DNA of 51,237 nt from assembly GCA_018263355.1 (NCBI GenBank), contig JAANXH010000045.1, positions 1 through 51,237 on the forward strand. The letters run 5' to 3'. This DNA comes from Candidatus Woesearchaeota archaeon. Lineage in GTDB: Archaea > Nanobdellota > Nanobdellia > Woesearchaeales > JAGVZT01. Positions within the stretch are counted from its first letter, which is position 1, and each line of letters starts with the position of its first letter. Shown piece after piece: positions 7,749 to 15,887 of the stretch. Under the pieces are notes generated by a model, which was not told the DNA's origin, searched no databases, and was given only the letters and a program-made list of their open reading frames with translations. Made by a program: the position numbers and the translations under genes.

Positions 7749-9237
7749 TATAATTTTGGTTTTAGGAGATGAATTTTATGATCACCCTCTTTGTGGTGCT
7801 GCTATTATTAAAAGAGTTTTAGAAGATAAAGGCTACTCTGTGGGTGTAATAGATAGGGTAACTAAGGAAGCAGATGTGAAATTTCTTGGAAAGCCAAATT
7901 TATTTTTTGGTGTAAGTTCTGGAAGTGTTGATTCTATGGTTCGAAATTATACTCCTTTAAAAAAACCAAGAGTAGAGGATAAGCATCTGGATTATGATCA
8001 GTTAGTTAAAGATAGAGCTGATATTGTTTTGAGTAATTGGATTAAGAAAAATTTTAAGGATTCTATTATTGTGCTAGGAGGAGTTGAAGCTACTCTTAGG
8101 AGGTTTACTCACTATGATTACTGGGAAAACAGGCTAAGAAGACCGATTTTACTAGATTCTAGAGCTGATGTTTTGGTTTATGGTTGTGGTGAAAAGCAGA
8201 TTATTGAGATTGCGGCAAGAATTAAAGCTAATAAAAACTTGCAGGGCATTGGTGGAACTTGCATTGTTAGTCGAGAATTGCCAGAAAACTTTGTAAAGTT
8301 ACCTAGTCACAAACAGGTTTTAGAGTCAAAAGAAAAGTTTTGTGATATGCATATGCTGTTTTCAAATAATGAAAATCTTGCAGAGCCTGTTTTAAATCAA
8401 TATGTGCTCCAGTATAAACTCCCAGCATATACTACAAAAGATTTGGATTACTATTACTCTCTAGATTATTCAAGAGATGTTCCAAAAAGACTTAGGGGAT
8501 TTCAATTTAGTGTTGTAACTCATAGAGGCTGCTATGGTGGATGTAATTTTTGCTCTATTAAACTTACTCAGGGGGACAGAATTGTTTCCCGTTCGGAAAA
8601 ATCAATTCTTGAGGAAATTAAAAAACTGACAAAACATCCTCAGTTTAGAAGCCAGGTTGATGATTTGACTGGTCCAACTGTAAATATGTATGGTACTGAT
8701 TGTGACAAGTGCAGAAAGGATTGTATGTCCTGCCCAACATTGGACAGATCTCATAAAAAATTATTATCTTTACTTAGACGAGCTAGAAAGATTAAAGGAG
8801 TTAAGAAAGTAAATATTAAAAGTGGAATTGGATATCGGCTTTGCACTCCTGAACTAATAAAGGAGTTAGTGGATTTTCATAATTTCAGTACTTTGAGAAT
8901 TGCTCCTGAACATGTAAATAAAAAAGTGCTTAAGCTCATGAATAAACAGGGAGATTTTCCAAAATTTCTAAAAGAGTTTAAAAAAATTGCTCCTGAAGAT
9001 AGATTATCTTATTATTTTATTACTGCTCATCCTGGTTCTACAAAAAAAGATGCAAAAGAACTAGCAGAAGCTGTATCTAAGCTTACACATAAAGACCACG
9101 TACAGGTATTTACTCCAACTCCTATGAGCATTTCTACTTGTATGTATTATACTGGTATGAATCCAAAGACAAAGAAGAAAATTTTCGTTCCATATAAGTA
9201 TTCAGAGAAAAAAAAGCAGAAAAGAATAATATATTGA
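7738..9237 (+). CDS. UPF0313/YgiQ-like radical SAM protein
   Basis: 499 aa. An N-terminal cobalamin-binding-like region (DHPLCGAAIIKRVLEDKGY) is followed by a radical SAM core with the cluster motif RGCYGGCNFCSI (CxxxCxxC) near residue 263. Further Cys (CDKCRKDCMSC) may bind another metal site, and HPGSTKKD, HVQVFTPTP and the CMYYTGMNP ending are typical of the YgiQ family. The reaction is unknown. It starts inside the end of the pseudouridine synthase gene, so an RNA-modification link is possible but unproven. Length is somewhat shorter than bacterial YgiQ (600 to 700 aa). Stop is TGA. Confidence 0.92.
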   Translation: MKYDIILVLGDEFYDHPLCGAAIIKRVLEDKGYSVGVIDRVTKEADVKFLGKPNLFFGVSSGSVDSMVRNYTPLKKPRVEDKHLDYDQLVKDRADIVLSNWIKKNFKDSIIVLGGVEATLRRFTHYDYWENRLRRPILLDSRADVLVYGCGEKQIIEIAARIKANKNLQGIGGTCIVSRELPENFVKLPSHKQVLESKEKFCDMHMLFSNNENLAEPVLNQYVLQYKLPAYTTKDLDYYYSLDYSRDVPKRLRGFQFSVVTHRGCYGGCNFCSIKLTQGDRIVSRSEKSILEEIKKLTKHPQFRSQVDDLTGPTVNMYGTDCDKCRKDCMSCPTLDRSHKKLLSLLRRARKIKGVKKVNIKSGIGYRLCTPELIKELVDFHNFSTLRIAPEHVNKKVLKLMNKQGDFPKFLKEFKKIAPEDRLSYYFITAHPGSTKKDAKELAEAVSKLTHKDHVQVFTPTPMSISTCMYYTGMNPKTKKKIFVPYKYSEKKKQKRIIY

Positions 9238-9380
9238 CTACCCTCATTTAAATCTCTAATTGTACAACATTAAATTGTGTTAATTAACTCTTTCCGCGAG
9301 ATCTGGATTTCCCTACCCTCTAAGTTCTTCTTGTATTTTTTCCACCATATTTGGTGGCAACTCAAGATTGTAATTGATAT

Positions 9381-9731
9381 TTATTCATTAATAAAAAACT
9401 TATCTATGAACCAGTCTATCTGATTTTCTTTATCCATATCATAGAAATGAAAATTCTGTATATTTTCTGGGTCTCCTGTTGTCCTTTGAAAATATCTTAA
9501 AAGCACAAAATTGTAAAACTGAAGAAACTGAGCATTTTTTAGAGCTTTATTACTAAGATCCCTTTCTGATTGGATAAATGTCTGCAAATAAAAAGAGTTC
9601 TGCGCAGTTTGGTGTCCCAGATAGTTAATAAACTGAGCAGGAGTATGAAATGAACCCCAGTGCTCTGCATTTTCAACCACTGCCTCCAAAGGCAGACCTT
9701 CCAATACCTCACTTCCAGTTAAATCATGCAT
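9381..9731 (-). CDS. Hypothetical protein
   Basis: 116 aa, rich in Phe, Gln and Asn, mostly helical in appearance, with no membrane segment, Cys cluster or recognised motif. A promoter-like CATAAATACTT lies about 25 nt upstream of the ATG, which supports a real gene. It follows the P-loop kinase gene in the same direction across a gap of about 25 nt and may be cotranscribed with it. Family not recognised. Confidence 0.6.
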   Translation of the reverse strand: MHDLTGSEVLEGLPLEAVVENAEHWGSFHTPAQFINYLGHQTAQNSFYLQTFIQSERDLSNKALKNAQFLQFYNFVLLRYFQRTTGDPENIQNFHFYDMDKENQIDWFIDKFFINE

Positions 9732-9756
9732 TGTAAATAGAAATTAAACCAAGTAT

Positions 9757-10332
9757 TTATGTTTTATTTAATTTTCTAATAAAAATCTCTAGTTGGGCTT
9801 CCAAATCCCTTGAAGAATCAATTACCATATGATTTTTCCATTTAATTGGTTTCCACCAGGACTTCATTTGTTGATGGATATCCCATCTTGATTGTTTATC
9901 ACCAACCATTCTTTTCTGTTCATGAGGATTTTCAAAAATTCTTTTTTTAACAATATTTGAAGGACATTTTATTTCAAGTATCCAAAGGTTTACTTTTTTT
10001 GCATATTTGTAAAACATTTTCCTTGAGTCTAAAAGATCAAAACAAGTATCTAAAAGTATCACTCTTTTTTTGTATAATTTACCAAATAAGCTATTGAATC
10101 TTCTGTCAATCTCCACAATCTTTGCCTGGTGTGTTTCTAATCTTATCTTGGTTTGTTCTTCTGGGGACAGATCTAGGTAATTGGGATGTTTTTTTTGGTA
10201 GTTTTTGGAAAATAAATCAGAGTCAAACCAATGCACATTCCAGCCATGTTTCTTTAACTTTGATTCTAAAATCCTCATTGCATAGCTTTTTCCTACTCCT
10301 GGAAGTCCTGCTGTAATGATCAATTCTTTCAT
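9757..10332 (-). CDS. P-loop kinase / ATPase (AAA_33 or zeta-toxin-like)
   Basis: About 191 aa. Walker A GLPGVGKS sits at residues 10 to 17. A DSD motif follows beta-2 (VHWFDSD), and VILLDTCFD resembles Walker B or the sugar-kinase core. The C-terminus has the Arg-rich KKRIFEN / KRMVGDK lid region. This organisation fits small nucleic-acid or metabolite kinases (polynucleotide-kinase, KTI12 or zeta-toxin type); the substrate cannot be read. ATG at 10332 is preferred over the upstream TTG because a TATA-like TTTTAAAA lies about 26 nt before it, giving a leaderless start. Confidence 0.78.
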   Translation of the reverse strand: MKELIITAGLPGVGKSYAMRILESKLKKHGWNVHWFDSDLFSKNYQKKHPNYLDLSPEEQTKIRLETHQAKIVEIDRRFNSLFGKLYKKRVILLDTCFDLLDSRKMFYKYAKKVNLWILEIKCPSNIVKKRIFENPHEQKRMVGDKQSRWDIHQQMKSWWKPIKWKNHMVIDSSRDLEAQLEIFIRKLNKT

Positions 10333-10364
10333 TTTCTGCAAATCTGTTAAGTTTTAAAATTATA

Positions 10365-10970
10365 TTATTGTCTCAATCTTACATCCTTCTCACTTGAAAC
10401 ACTACTAATAATCAGATAAACTATTCTCATTATTATTTCAAGACCCATAGCTAATAAGAAATAATATAGCAGCATTCTCCAGTGAGAGGGTACTTTCATT
10501 AAGGTATCCCATGATTCTGCAAATGAGACAAATGTTGAGTCAACAATATATACCCCAAGCAGGGCCAAAGGCAATAGTTTTGCTAGGTCCACAGACAGAT
10601 TCTCATTATAATATGCTGAAATTCTTATAGCTGCAACAACTGCCATTGATGATAAGATCAGATTCTGGATTATAAGCTGTTCTGATAAAAAAGTCAGCAA
10701 GGTTAAAAGTACTCCAAACCAAATAAATGTAAGTATTGGGACTAATAAAATGTATTGGATAAGATAAAAAATAACACGTAATAGTTTTTTAAAAAACGGC
10801 TGCTGTGCTTCATTGTATTTGTTAAGATCAAAATTTATTACATCTCTTTTAGCTAAAAACTTGTAAAAATGAAAAATGAAGATTGCATACAATGCAATAC
10901 CAATTACATAAATAACCAAAGGCTGCAGTATTGTGTATGCTTCTTGATAGCTTAATTGCAATGATATCAT
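10365..10970 (-). CDS. Polytopic membrane protein of unknown function
   Basis: 201 aa with four or five hydrophobic helices: VIYVIGIALYAIFIFHFY near the N-terminus, LIQYILLVPILTFIWFGVLLTLLTF, a third around LILSSMAVVAAI, LLPLALLGVYIV and a C-terminal LLLYYFLLAMGLEIIMRIVYLII. No catalytic motif is seen. It is in the same orientation as the downstream kinase. Conserved DPANN membrane proteins of this type exist, but I cannot assign a role. Confidence 0.75.
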   Translation of the reverse strand: MISLQLSYQEAYTILQPLVIYVIGIALYAIFIFHFYKFLAKRDVINFDLNKYNEAQQPFFKKLLRVIFYLIQYILLVPILTFIWFGVLLTLLTFLSEQLIIQNLILSSMAVVAAIRISAYYNENLSVDLAKLLPLALLGVYIVDSTFVSFAESWDTLMKVPSHWRMLLYYFLLAMGLEIIMRIVYLIISSVSSEKDVRLRQ

Positions 10971-11101
10971 TTAGTTTTCCTTATTAAAATTTATATTTAA
11001 ATGTTTGCTATAGCACTCGTACACTTTTTTAGTCTAAGTTGCACCTATAGTATCCTGCTAAAATATTAATTAATGCAAAAAGGTATATTCAAACTTAGTT
11101 A

Positions 11102-11161
11102 ATGGAAAAACCAAAGCATTTAAAAAAGGCGACTGATTACGGTTTTGTATCGGGAACTTAA
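11102..11161 (+). CDS. Possible 19-codon leader ORF
   Basis: ATG to TAA, encoding a short basic peptide ending GFVSGT. It lies in the same frame as the next small ORF (11168-11299), separated by only two codons, and no clear ribosome-binding site precedes it. It might be a leader peptide, the front half of a single gene broken by TAA, or chance. Low confidence. Confidence 0.25.
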   Translation: MEKPKHLKKATDYGFVSGT

Positions 11162-11167
11162 AACTTT

Positions 11168-11299
11168 ATGAGAAAATCAAAAAAGCTGTTTCTGAATTAC
11201 AAAAAATTGTCTGATGGTAACACATCACTTAAAAAATCAATTTTTTGGTTGAAAATCTCTTTGAGGAGATTTTACAATAAAATTAATGGAGGGAAATAA
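11168..11299 (+). CDS. Possible small basic protein overlapping the csp ribosome-binding site
   Basis: 43 codons, Lys/Ser/Phe-rich, ending GGK-TAA where the final Gly-Gly codons (GGAGGG) are the Shine-Dalgarno sequence of csp. The stop lies two bases before the csp ATG. If translated, ribosomes finishing here would be delivered to the csp start (translational coupling). No family recognised; it may be fortuitous. Confidence 0.3.
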   Translation: MRKSKKLFLNYKKLSDGNTSLKKSIFWLKISLRRFYNKINGGK

Positions 11300-11301
11300 A
11301 T

Positions 11302-11496
11302 ATGGAAGGAACTGTAAAATTTTTCAACAGCATGAGAGGATTTGGTTTCATTGCTGCAGATGACGGAGAAGAGTACTTTGTACACCAGACTGGATTAACA
11401 GAAGGAACTGTTATTGCAGAAGGAGATAAAGTTACTTTTGACATTGAAGAAGGCGATAGAGGACCAAAAGCTGCTAATGTTCAAAAGGTTGAATAA
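11302..11496 (+). CDS. Cold-shock domain protein (CspA-like)
   Basis: 64 aa, a complete single cold-shock domain. RNP-1 (RGFGFIAA) and RNP-2 (YFVHQ) are intact, followed by the usual VTFDIEEGDRGPKAANV ending. It binds single-stranded RNA or DNA and should act as an RNA chaperone. Strong ribosome-binding site GGAGGG nine bases upstream. CspA proteins are patchy in archaea and mostly in mesophiles or cold-adapted lineages, often through transfer from bacteria. The stop codon is directly followed by the FKBP ATG (TAAATG), so the two are translationally coupled. Confidence 0.96.
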   Translation: MEGTVKFFNSMRGFGFIAADDGEEYFVHQTGLTEGTVIAEGDKVTFDIEEGDRGPKAANVQKVE

Positions 11497-11925
11497 ATGG
11501 CTGTAAAGAAAGGAGATAAAGTCAAAGTTGAATATACAGGAACATTGGAAGATGGTACTGTATTTGACTCTTCTGAAAAACACAACCAGCCTCTTGAATT
11601 TGAGGTTGGTTCAGGTCAGATTATCCAAGGTTTGGATAAAGCTATTATTGGAATGAAAAAAGACGAAGAAAAGGAAGTCAAGATCAAGCCAGAACAGGCT
11701 TATGGACAACCTAATCCTGAGTTAGTAAGAGTAGTTCCAAAAGAACAACTGCCTCTTGAAAAAGAGCCAAAAAAAGGTATGGTTTTGATTATGGCACTTC
11801 CAAATGGACAACAAATGCCAGTCACTATTACAAAAGTTAGTGATAAGGAAGTAACACTGGATCTGAATCATCCTTTAGCCGGAAAAACCTTAAACTTCAA
11901 AGTTAAGATTATTGAAGTAGCTTAA
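11497..11925 (+). CDS. FKBP-type peptidyl-prolyl isomerase (SlyD-like)
   Basis: 142 aa peptidyl-prolyl cis-trans isomerase and chaperone. The FKBP core is visible in VEYTGTLEDGTVFDSS, the GSGQIIQGLDKAIIGM region and the PEQAYG turn, with an inserted flap (about 75-115) and the closing LNHPLAGKTLNFKVKI motif typical of SlyD-type and archaeal FKBPs. It lacks the His-rich metal tail of bacterial SlyD. It begins directly after the csp stop codon, so both proteins are made from one mRNA; cotranscription with a cold-shock protein suggests help with folding at low temperature. Confidence 0.95.
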   Translation: MAVKKGDKVKVEYTGTLEDGTVFDSSEKHNQPLEFEVGSGQIIQGLDKAIIGMKKDEEKEVKIKPEQAYGQPNPELVRVVPKEQLPLEKEPKKGMVLIMALPNGQQMPVTITKVSDKEVTLDLNHPLAGKTLNFKVKIIEVA

Positions 11926-12098
11926 AATTTAAGCCAATCAATAATAAATGCTTTTTCTTATTTTTTATTTCTAAATTTTTCATATTTGATAATTACTTAT
12001 ATTTACAAATTTTATGTTGAGTATTAAAGATACTTAATCGCAATAATCTTTATAAAAGCAAACAGCCCACCTTTACAAAAAGCAATGAGGTGCAATTT

Positions 12099-14711
12099 AT
12101 GAAATATGTTTATTATTTTGGTGAAGGAAAAAAAGGTATGAAGGATATTTTAGGAGGTAAGGGTTTAAATTTAGGTGTTATGACTAATATTGGTATTCCT
12201 GTTCCACCGGGTTTTACAATAACTACACAAGCTTGTAAAAAGATAAATGAGAATAATAAATGGCCGGAAGGTCTAAAAAAAGAGTTAGATGAAAATATTG
12301 CCAGACTTCAAGAAGAGATGCAACAAAAATTATCTGATGATAACTATCCTTTACTCTTATCAGTGCGTTCTGGTGCAGCAGTTTCTATGCCAGGTATGAT
12401 GGATACGGTTCTTAATCTTGGTATGAATGATAAAACAGTAAAAGTAATTGCAAACAAGACAGACAACCCAAGATTTGCATGGGATTCTTACAGAAGATTT
12501 ATCCAGATGTTTGGAAATGTTGTAATGGGAATCAAGCACCATTATTTTGAAGAAGTGTTAGATAATGTTAAGGAGACCAAAGGTGTTAAGTTTGATACTG
12601 AACTTGAGATAGAGGATCTAAAAAAAGTAGTTAAGGATTATAAGAAAGTAGTTGCAGAGCATGCAGGAAAGGATTTTCCTCAGGATCCACACAAACAATT
12701 AGAAATGTCTATTGATGCAGTTTTTGGTTCATGGGATAATAAAAGAGCAATTTCTTATAGAAGAATTAACAACATCAAAGGTTTAATTGGAACTGCAGTC
12801 AATATCCAGACAATGGTTTTTGGGAATATGGGGGATGATTCTGGTACAGGTGTATTGTTTACAAGAAATCCTGCTAATGGTGAGAAAGAGTTTTATGGTG
12901 AGTTTTTGATGAATGCTCAAGGAGAAGATGTTGTTGCAGGAATTAGAACTCCCAAAGATATAAAAAAATTAAAGCAAATCAATCAAGATGTTTATGACGA
13001 GCTTGTTGAGATTTATGAAAAGGTTGAACATTATTACAAAGATATGCAGGATATGGAATTTACGATTCAGAAAGGTAAATTGTATATTTTACAGACAAGA
13101 ACTGGAAAAAGAACAGCACAAGCTGCTGTCAAGATTGCCGTTGATATGGTCAACGAAGAGCTTATTGATAAAAAACAGGCAATATTAAGAATAGATCCAG
13201 ATCAGCTTGATCAATTACTTCACAAGCAGATTGATGAGTTGGCAAAGAAAAAACATGAAGTTTTAGCTAAAGGTCTTCCAGCTAGTCCTGGTGCTGCTGT
13301 GGGAGAAGTTGTTTTTGATGCAGACACAGCATTTGAATGGACAAAACAAGGTAAAGATGTTGTGCTTGTAAGAGTTGAAACCAGTCCTGAGGATATTGAA
13401 GGCATGAATGCTGCAAAAGGAGTTTTAACTGCAAGAGGAGGCATGACCAGTCATGCTGCGGTTGTTGCAAGAGGTATGGGTAAATGCTGTGTTGCAGGCT
13501 GCGGAGATATTGATATTGATTATGAAAATTCTCAGTTTACAGTAAATAATACTATTGTTCAACAAGGAGATTATATTACTCTAGATGGTGGAACTGGTGA
13601 ACTATTCAAAGGGAGATTACCAGTTAAGGATCCTGAAGTTGGAGGTAGTTTTGCAACCATAATGAAGTGGGCAGATGAATTTAGAAAGATTGGTGTGAGA
13701 ACTAATGCAGATATTCCAAGAGATGCAAAAGTAGCTCTTGAGTTTGGAGCTGAAGGTATAGGTCTTTGCAGAACAGAACATATGTTTTTTGAAGGCGAAA
13801 GAATAAAGCATGTCAGAAAAATGATTTTGGCAGATAATGAAACTGCAAGAAAAAAAGCACTTGATAATTTATTGCCATATCAAAAATCAGATTTTAAAGG
13901 TTTGTTTGAGGTTATGGGAGAAAAACCAGTTGTTATTAGAACATTAGACCCACCACTGCATGAATTTTTGCCTAAAAAAGAGGAAGATATTGAATTGATT
14001 GCAAAGGAGATGCAGGTAAGTGTTGAAAAGATTAAGGCATCTATCTCTGATTTGCATGAGTTTAATCCAATGCTTGGCCATCGTGGGTGCAGGCTTGGAA
14101 TTACTTATCCAGAGATTACTGCTATGCAGGCAAGAGCAATTGTTGAAGCAGCTTGCGAGGTTTCAAAAGAAAATGATCTTGAGGTTAAAGCAGAAATTAT
14201 GATTCCCTTAGTTGGGAATGTAAAAGAACTTGCAGATCAAAAAAAGGTTGTGCAAAATGTAATTGACAACACCTTGGAAAAATTTGATATGGATCTGCAT
14301 ATTATGATTGGAACAATGATTGAAATTCCAAGAGCTGCAATTACTGCAGACGAAATTGCAAAGCAAGCAGAGTTTTTCAGTTTTGGAACAAATGACCTAA
14401 CTCAGATGACGTGCGGTTTTTCAAGAGATGATGCTGGAAAGTTTTTAAAAGAGTATGTGCAAAAGGGAATTTATTCAAGAGATCCTTTCCAAGTGCTTGA
14501 TCAAGATGGTGTTGGAAAAATTATGACTATTGCTGTTGAAAAAGGAAGAAAAACCAATCCAAAGATTGAACTTGGTATTTGTGGTGAACATGGAGGAGAA
14601 CCTTCAAGTGTAATATTCAGTCATAAGATTGGACTTGATTATGTGAGTTGTTCTCCTTACAGAGTGCCAATTGCAAGACTTGCCGCAGCACATGCAGTGC
14701 TTAAGAAATAG
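12099..14711 (+). CDS. ppdK: Pyruvate, phosphate dikinase
   Basis: 870 aa, full length. It interconverts pyruvate + ATP + Pi and PEP + AMP + PPi and can serve glycolysis or gluconeogenesis. The N-terminal ATP-grasp region has SVRSGAAVSMPGMMDTVLNLG; the swivelling phosphohistidine domain has GGMTSHAAVVARGMG with the catalytic His near residue 450; the C-terminal TIM-barrel has GLCRTEHMF, the metal-binding segments and GICGEHGGEP with the catalytic Cys near 827. ATG at 12099 is chosen over GTG 12090 because GAGGTG lies six bases before it. TATAAAAG at 12051-12058 is a good promoter. No adjacent PPDK regulatory protein. Confidence 0.97.
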   Translation: MKYVYYFGEGKKGMKDILGGKGLNLGVMTNIGIPVPPGFTITTQACKKINENNKWPEGLKKELDENIARLQEEMQQKLSDDNYPLLLSVRSGAAVSMPGMMDTVLNLGMNDKTVKVIANKTDNPRFAWDSYRRFIQMFGNVVMGIKHHYFEEVLDNVKETKGVKFDTELEIEDLKKVVKDYKKVVAEHAGKDFPQDPHKQLEMSIDAVFGSWDNKRAISYRRINNIKGLIGTAVNIQTMVFGNMGDDSGTGVLFTRNPANGEKEFYGEFLMNAQGEDVVAGIRTPKDIKKLKQINQDVYDELVEIYEKVEHYYKDMQDMEFTIQKGKLYILQTRTGKRTAQAAVKIAVDMVNEELIDKKQAILRIDPDQLDQLLHKQIDELAKKKHEVLAKGLPASPGAAVGEVVFDADTAFEWTKQGKDVVLVRVETSPEDIEGMNAAKGVLTARGGMTSHAAVVARGMGKCCVAGCGDIDIDYENSQFTVNNTIVQQGDYITLDGGTGELFKGRLPVKDPEVGGSFATIMKWADEFRKIGVRTNADIPRDAKVALEFGAEGIGLCRTEHMFFEGERIKHVRKMILADNETARKKALDNLLPYQKSDFKGLFEVMGEKPVVIRTLDPPLHEFLPKKEEDIELIAKEMQVSVEKIKASISDLHEFNPMLGHRGCRLGITYPEITAMQARAIVEAACEVSKENDLEVKAEIMIPLVGNVKELADQKKVVQNVIDNTLEKFDMDLHIMIGTMIEIPRAAITADEIAKQAEFFSFGTNDLTQMTCGFSRDDAGKFLKEYVQKGIYSRDPFQVLDQDGVGKIMTIAVEKGRKTNPKIELGICGEHGGEPSSVIFSHKIGLDYVSCSPYRVPIARLAAAHAVLKK

Positions 14712-14895
14712 AATTTATTTTTTCTTTTTTGATTTATTTAATACAAACTCAACAAGAACTAAAACAGGTCTTTTAATTGGGGTTACACCCCTCGACCCCT
14801 CTATTTTCTTATCCACTCGAAAAGATTCCAAGTTTTCTTGGGAAATACTTAAATTTATCTTGTTTTAATATATATTTGGAAAGGTTTTTATACTA
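14712..14895. other. Intergenic stretch between PPDK and the toxin-antitoxin operon
   Basis: T-rich sequence directly after PPDK is a likely terminator. A GGGG-TTACA-CCCC hairpin lies at 14779-14791. TTTTATACT at about 14885-14893 is the likely TATA box of the antitoxin gene. No ORF of note. Confidence 0.4.
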
Positions 14896-14896
14896 G

Positions 14897-14912
14897 GTAA
14901 GATTTGTCTTAC
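14897..14912. promoter_or_regulatory. Candidate antitoxin operator (inverted repeat)
   Basis: GTAAGA-TTTG-TCTTAC, a perfect 6-bp inverted repeat immediately downstream of the TATA box (about 14886-14893) and ending 13 nt before the AbrB-type gene. Position and symmetry fit autorepression by a dimeric AbrB/MazE antitoxin. Binding is inferred. Confidence 0.5.
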
Positions 14913-14925
14913 TTGGTGAAGAAAC

Positions 14926-15192
14926 ATGGATATTGGGTTAACAAAAATGAGTTCAAAAGGACAAATTGTGATTCCAGCGGATATGCGTGATGAGATTGAA
15001 GTAGGCGAAAAGCTTATTGTGATTAAGAACAAAGGACAGCTTATCTTGAAAAAGGCAACTGAGTTAAGTGAACAGTTTCTAGATGATCTTGAATTTGCTC
15101 GTCAGACAGAAGAAGCTTACAAAGCATATGAACGTGGTGAGTTTAAATCAATGGATGCTGATGAATTCTTGAAAGAGTTGGAGAAATGGTAG
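14926..15192 (+). CDS. AbrB/SpoVT-family antitoxin
   Basis: 88 aa. The N-terminal 50 residues form a swapped-hairpin AbrB DNA-binding domain (MSSKGQIVIPADMRDEI then GEKLIVIKNKGQLILKK). The C-terminal 35 residues are acidic and helical (DDLEFARQTEEAYKAYERGEF), the expected toxin-neutralising tail. It would neutralise the RelE-like toxin encoded next and repress the operon at the inverted repeat upstream. The 3' end overlaps the toxin gene by seven bases. Confidence 0.92.
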   Translation: MDIGLTKMSSKGQIVIPADMRDEIEVGEKLIVIKNKGQLILKKATELSEQFLDDLEFARQTEEAYKAYERGEFKSMDADEFLKELEKW

Positions 15193-15428
15193 AACTTTAT
15201 TATGATGATTTTTTTTTGAAAAGATATAGTAAGATAAAGAATAAAGCTTTTAAGAAAAAAATTAAAAAACAAATTGCTAAGATTATAAAAAATCCAGAAA
15301 CTGGGAAGCCAATGAGCTATTCTCGTAAGGGCACCCGTGAAGTGTATGTTGGATCTTATAGGATTTCTTATTCATATTCAAAAGATAAGATTGTGTTGCT
15401 TAATCTATATCATAAGAATAAGCAGTGA
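15186..15428 (+). CDS. RelE/ParE-superfamily toxin
   Basis: 80 aa, compact RelE fold: N-terminal beta strand, a Lys-rich helical pair (KAFKKKIKKQIAKIIKNPETGKPMSY), then strands with GTREVYVGSYRISYSYSKDKIVLLNLYHKNKQ. The GSYRISY motif and basic residues match mRNA interferases of the RelE/YafQ type, which cleave mRNA on the ribosome. Pairing with an AbrB-type antitoxin is common in archaea. It starts inside the antitoxin gene (ATGGTAG overlap). Stop is TGA. Confidence 0.9.
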   Translation: MVELYYDDFFLKRYSKIKNKAFKKKIKKQIAKIIKNPETGKPMSYSRKGTREVYVGSYRISYSYSKDKIVLLNLYHKNKQ

Positions 15429-15471
15429 TTAGAATTTGTTTCTTATGTTTTTAATCAGAACATTCTTGACC

Positions 15472-15636
15472 TTATTCATAATCAAATTTAGGAGGTTCAT
15501 ACTCCTCTAATTTCTTCTTTTCAAGTTTTGGAAATTCATAATCTGGTAAGTCTGGTTCTTCCATCTCGGCGAGTTTCCTCTTTCTGGGTTTTGGAAACTT
15601 TTTCTTTTTAGGTTCTACAAAATCATCAACTGACAT
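15472..15636 (-). CDS. Small charged, proline-rich hypothetical protein
   Basis: 54 aa from ATG 15636. It has alternating Lys/Arg-Pro and Glu-Pro segments (KKKKFPKPRKRK, then PDYEFPKLEKKKLEEYEPPKFDYE) in a loose repeat of F/Y-x-P-K-hydrophobic, so it is probably disordered. The ORF-track start at 15693 adds a hydrophobic N-terminus. I prefer 15636 because a TATA-like TTTAAAGAT sits about 26 nt upstream, giving a leaderless mRNA. Function unknown. Confidence 0.55.
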   Translation of the reverse strand: MSVDDFVEPKKKKFPKPRKRKLAEMEEPDLPDYEFPKLEKKKLEEYEPPKFDYE

Positions 15637-15709
15637 ATTAAGTAGAAACTGGTTTATCTTTAAATGAATTTTGAATAAAAAAAAAGAGTACAATTAGTAT
15701 AGATTCTAA

Positions 15710-15748
15710 TTACCAATCATCGTCATCCCAATCTTCATCATATCTCAT
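15710..15748 (-). CDS. Micro-ORF encoding a 12-residue acidic peptide
   Basis: Too short for the ORF track. ATG 15748 encodes MRYDEDWDDDDW followed by TAA. It has a very strong Shine-Dalgarno (AAGGAGGTG, six bases before ATG), stronger than any neighbour, and a TATA-like TTAAATACA about 25 nt before the presumed transcript start. The strong signal and the unusual composition (eight acidic or Trp residues out of 12) suggest that translation, or the peptide, matters. It may share an mRNA with the next small gene (15472-15636). Function unknown. Confidence 0.45.
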   Translation of the reverse strand: MRYDEDWDDDDW

Positions 15749-15887
15749 GCAAAACACCTCCTTCTGGTAGGAATCAGCCCATTATCTCATAGGTTGTATT
15801 TAAGGTTTTCTTTTTTTTATAGAATTTTTGTCATAAAGATGAGATTATCATAATATTTATATATGCTTTAGAAATACTGTTTACAAG

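Larger units (their letters stand above)
10971..11301 (+). promoter_or_regulatory. Long structured leader of the csp-FKBP operon
   Basis: 331 nt before the cold-shock gene. CTAAGTT (about 11034) can pair with AACTTAG (about 11092). Immediately before the csp ribosome-binding site GGAGGG (11288-11293) is a hairpin AAAATCTC-TTTGA-GGAGATTTT (about 11250-11272). Two small ORFs lie in one frame inside it (entries below). A long 5' leader is characteristic of bacterial cold-shock mRNAs, where structure controls translation by temperature; whether this leader acts so is inference. Confidence 0.4.
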
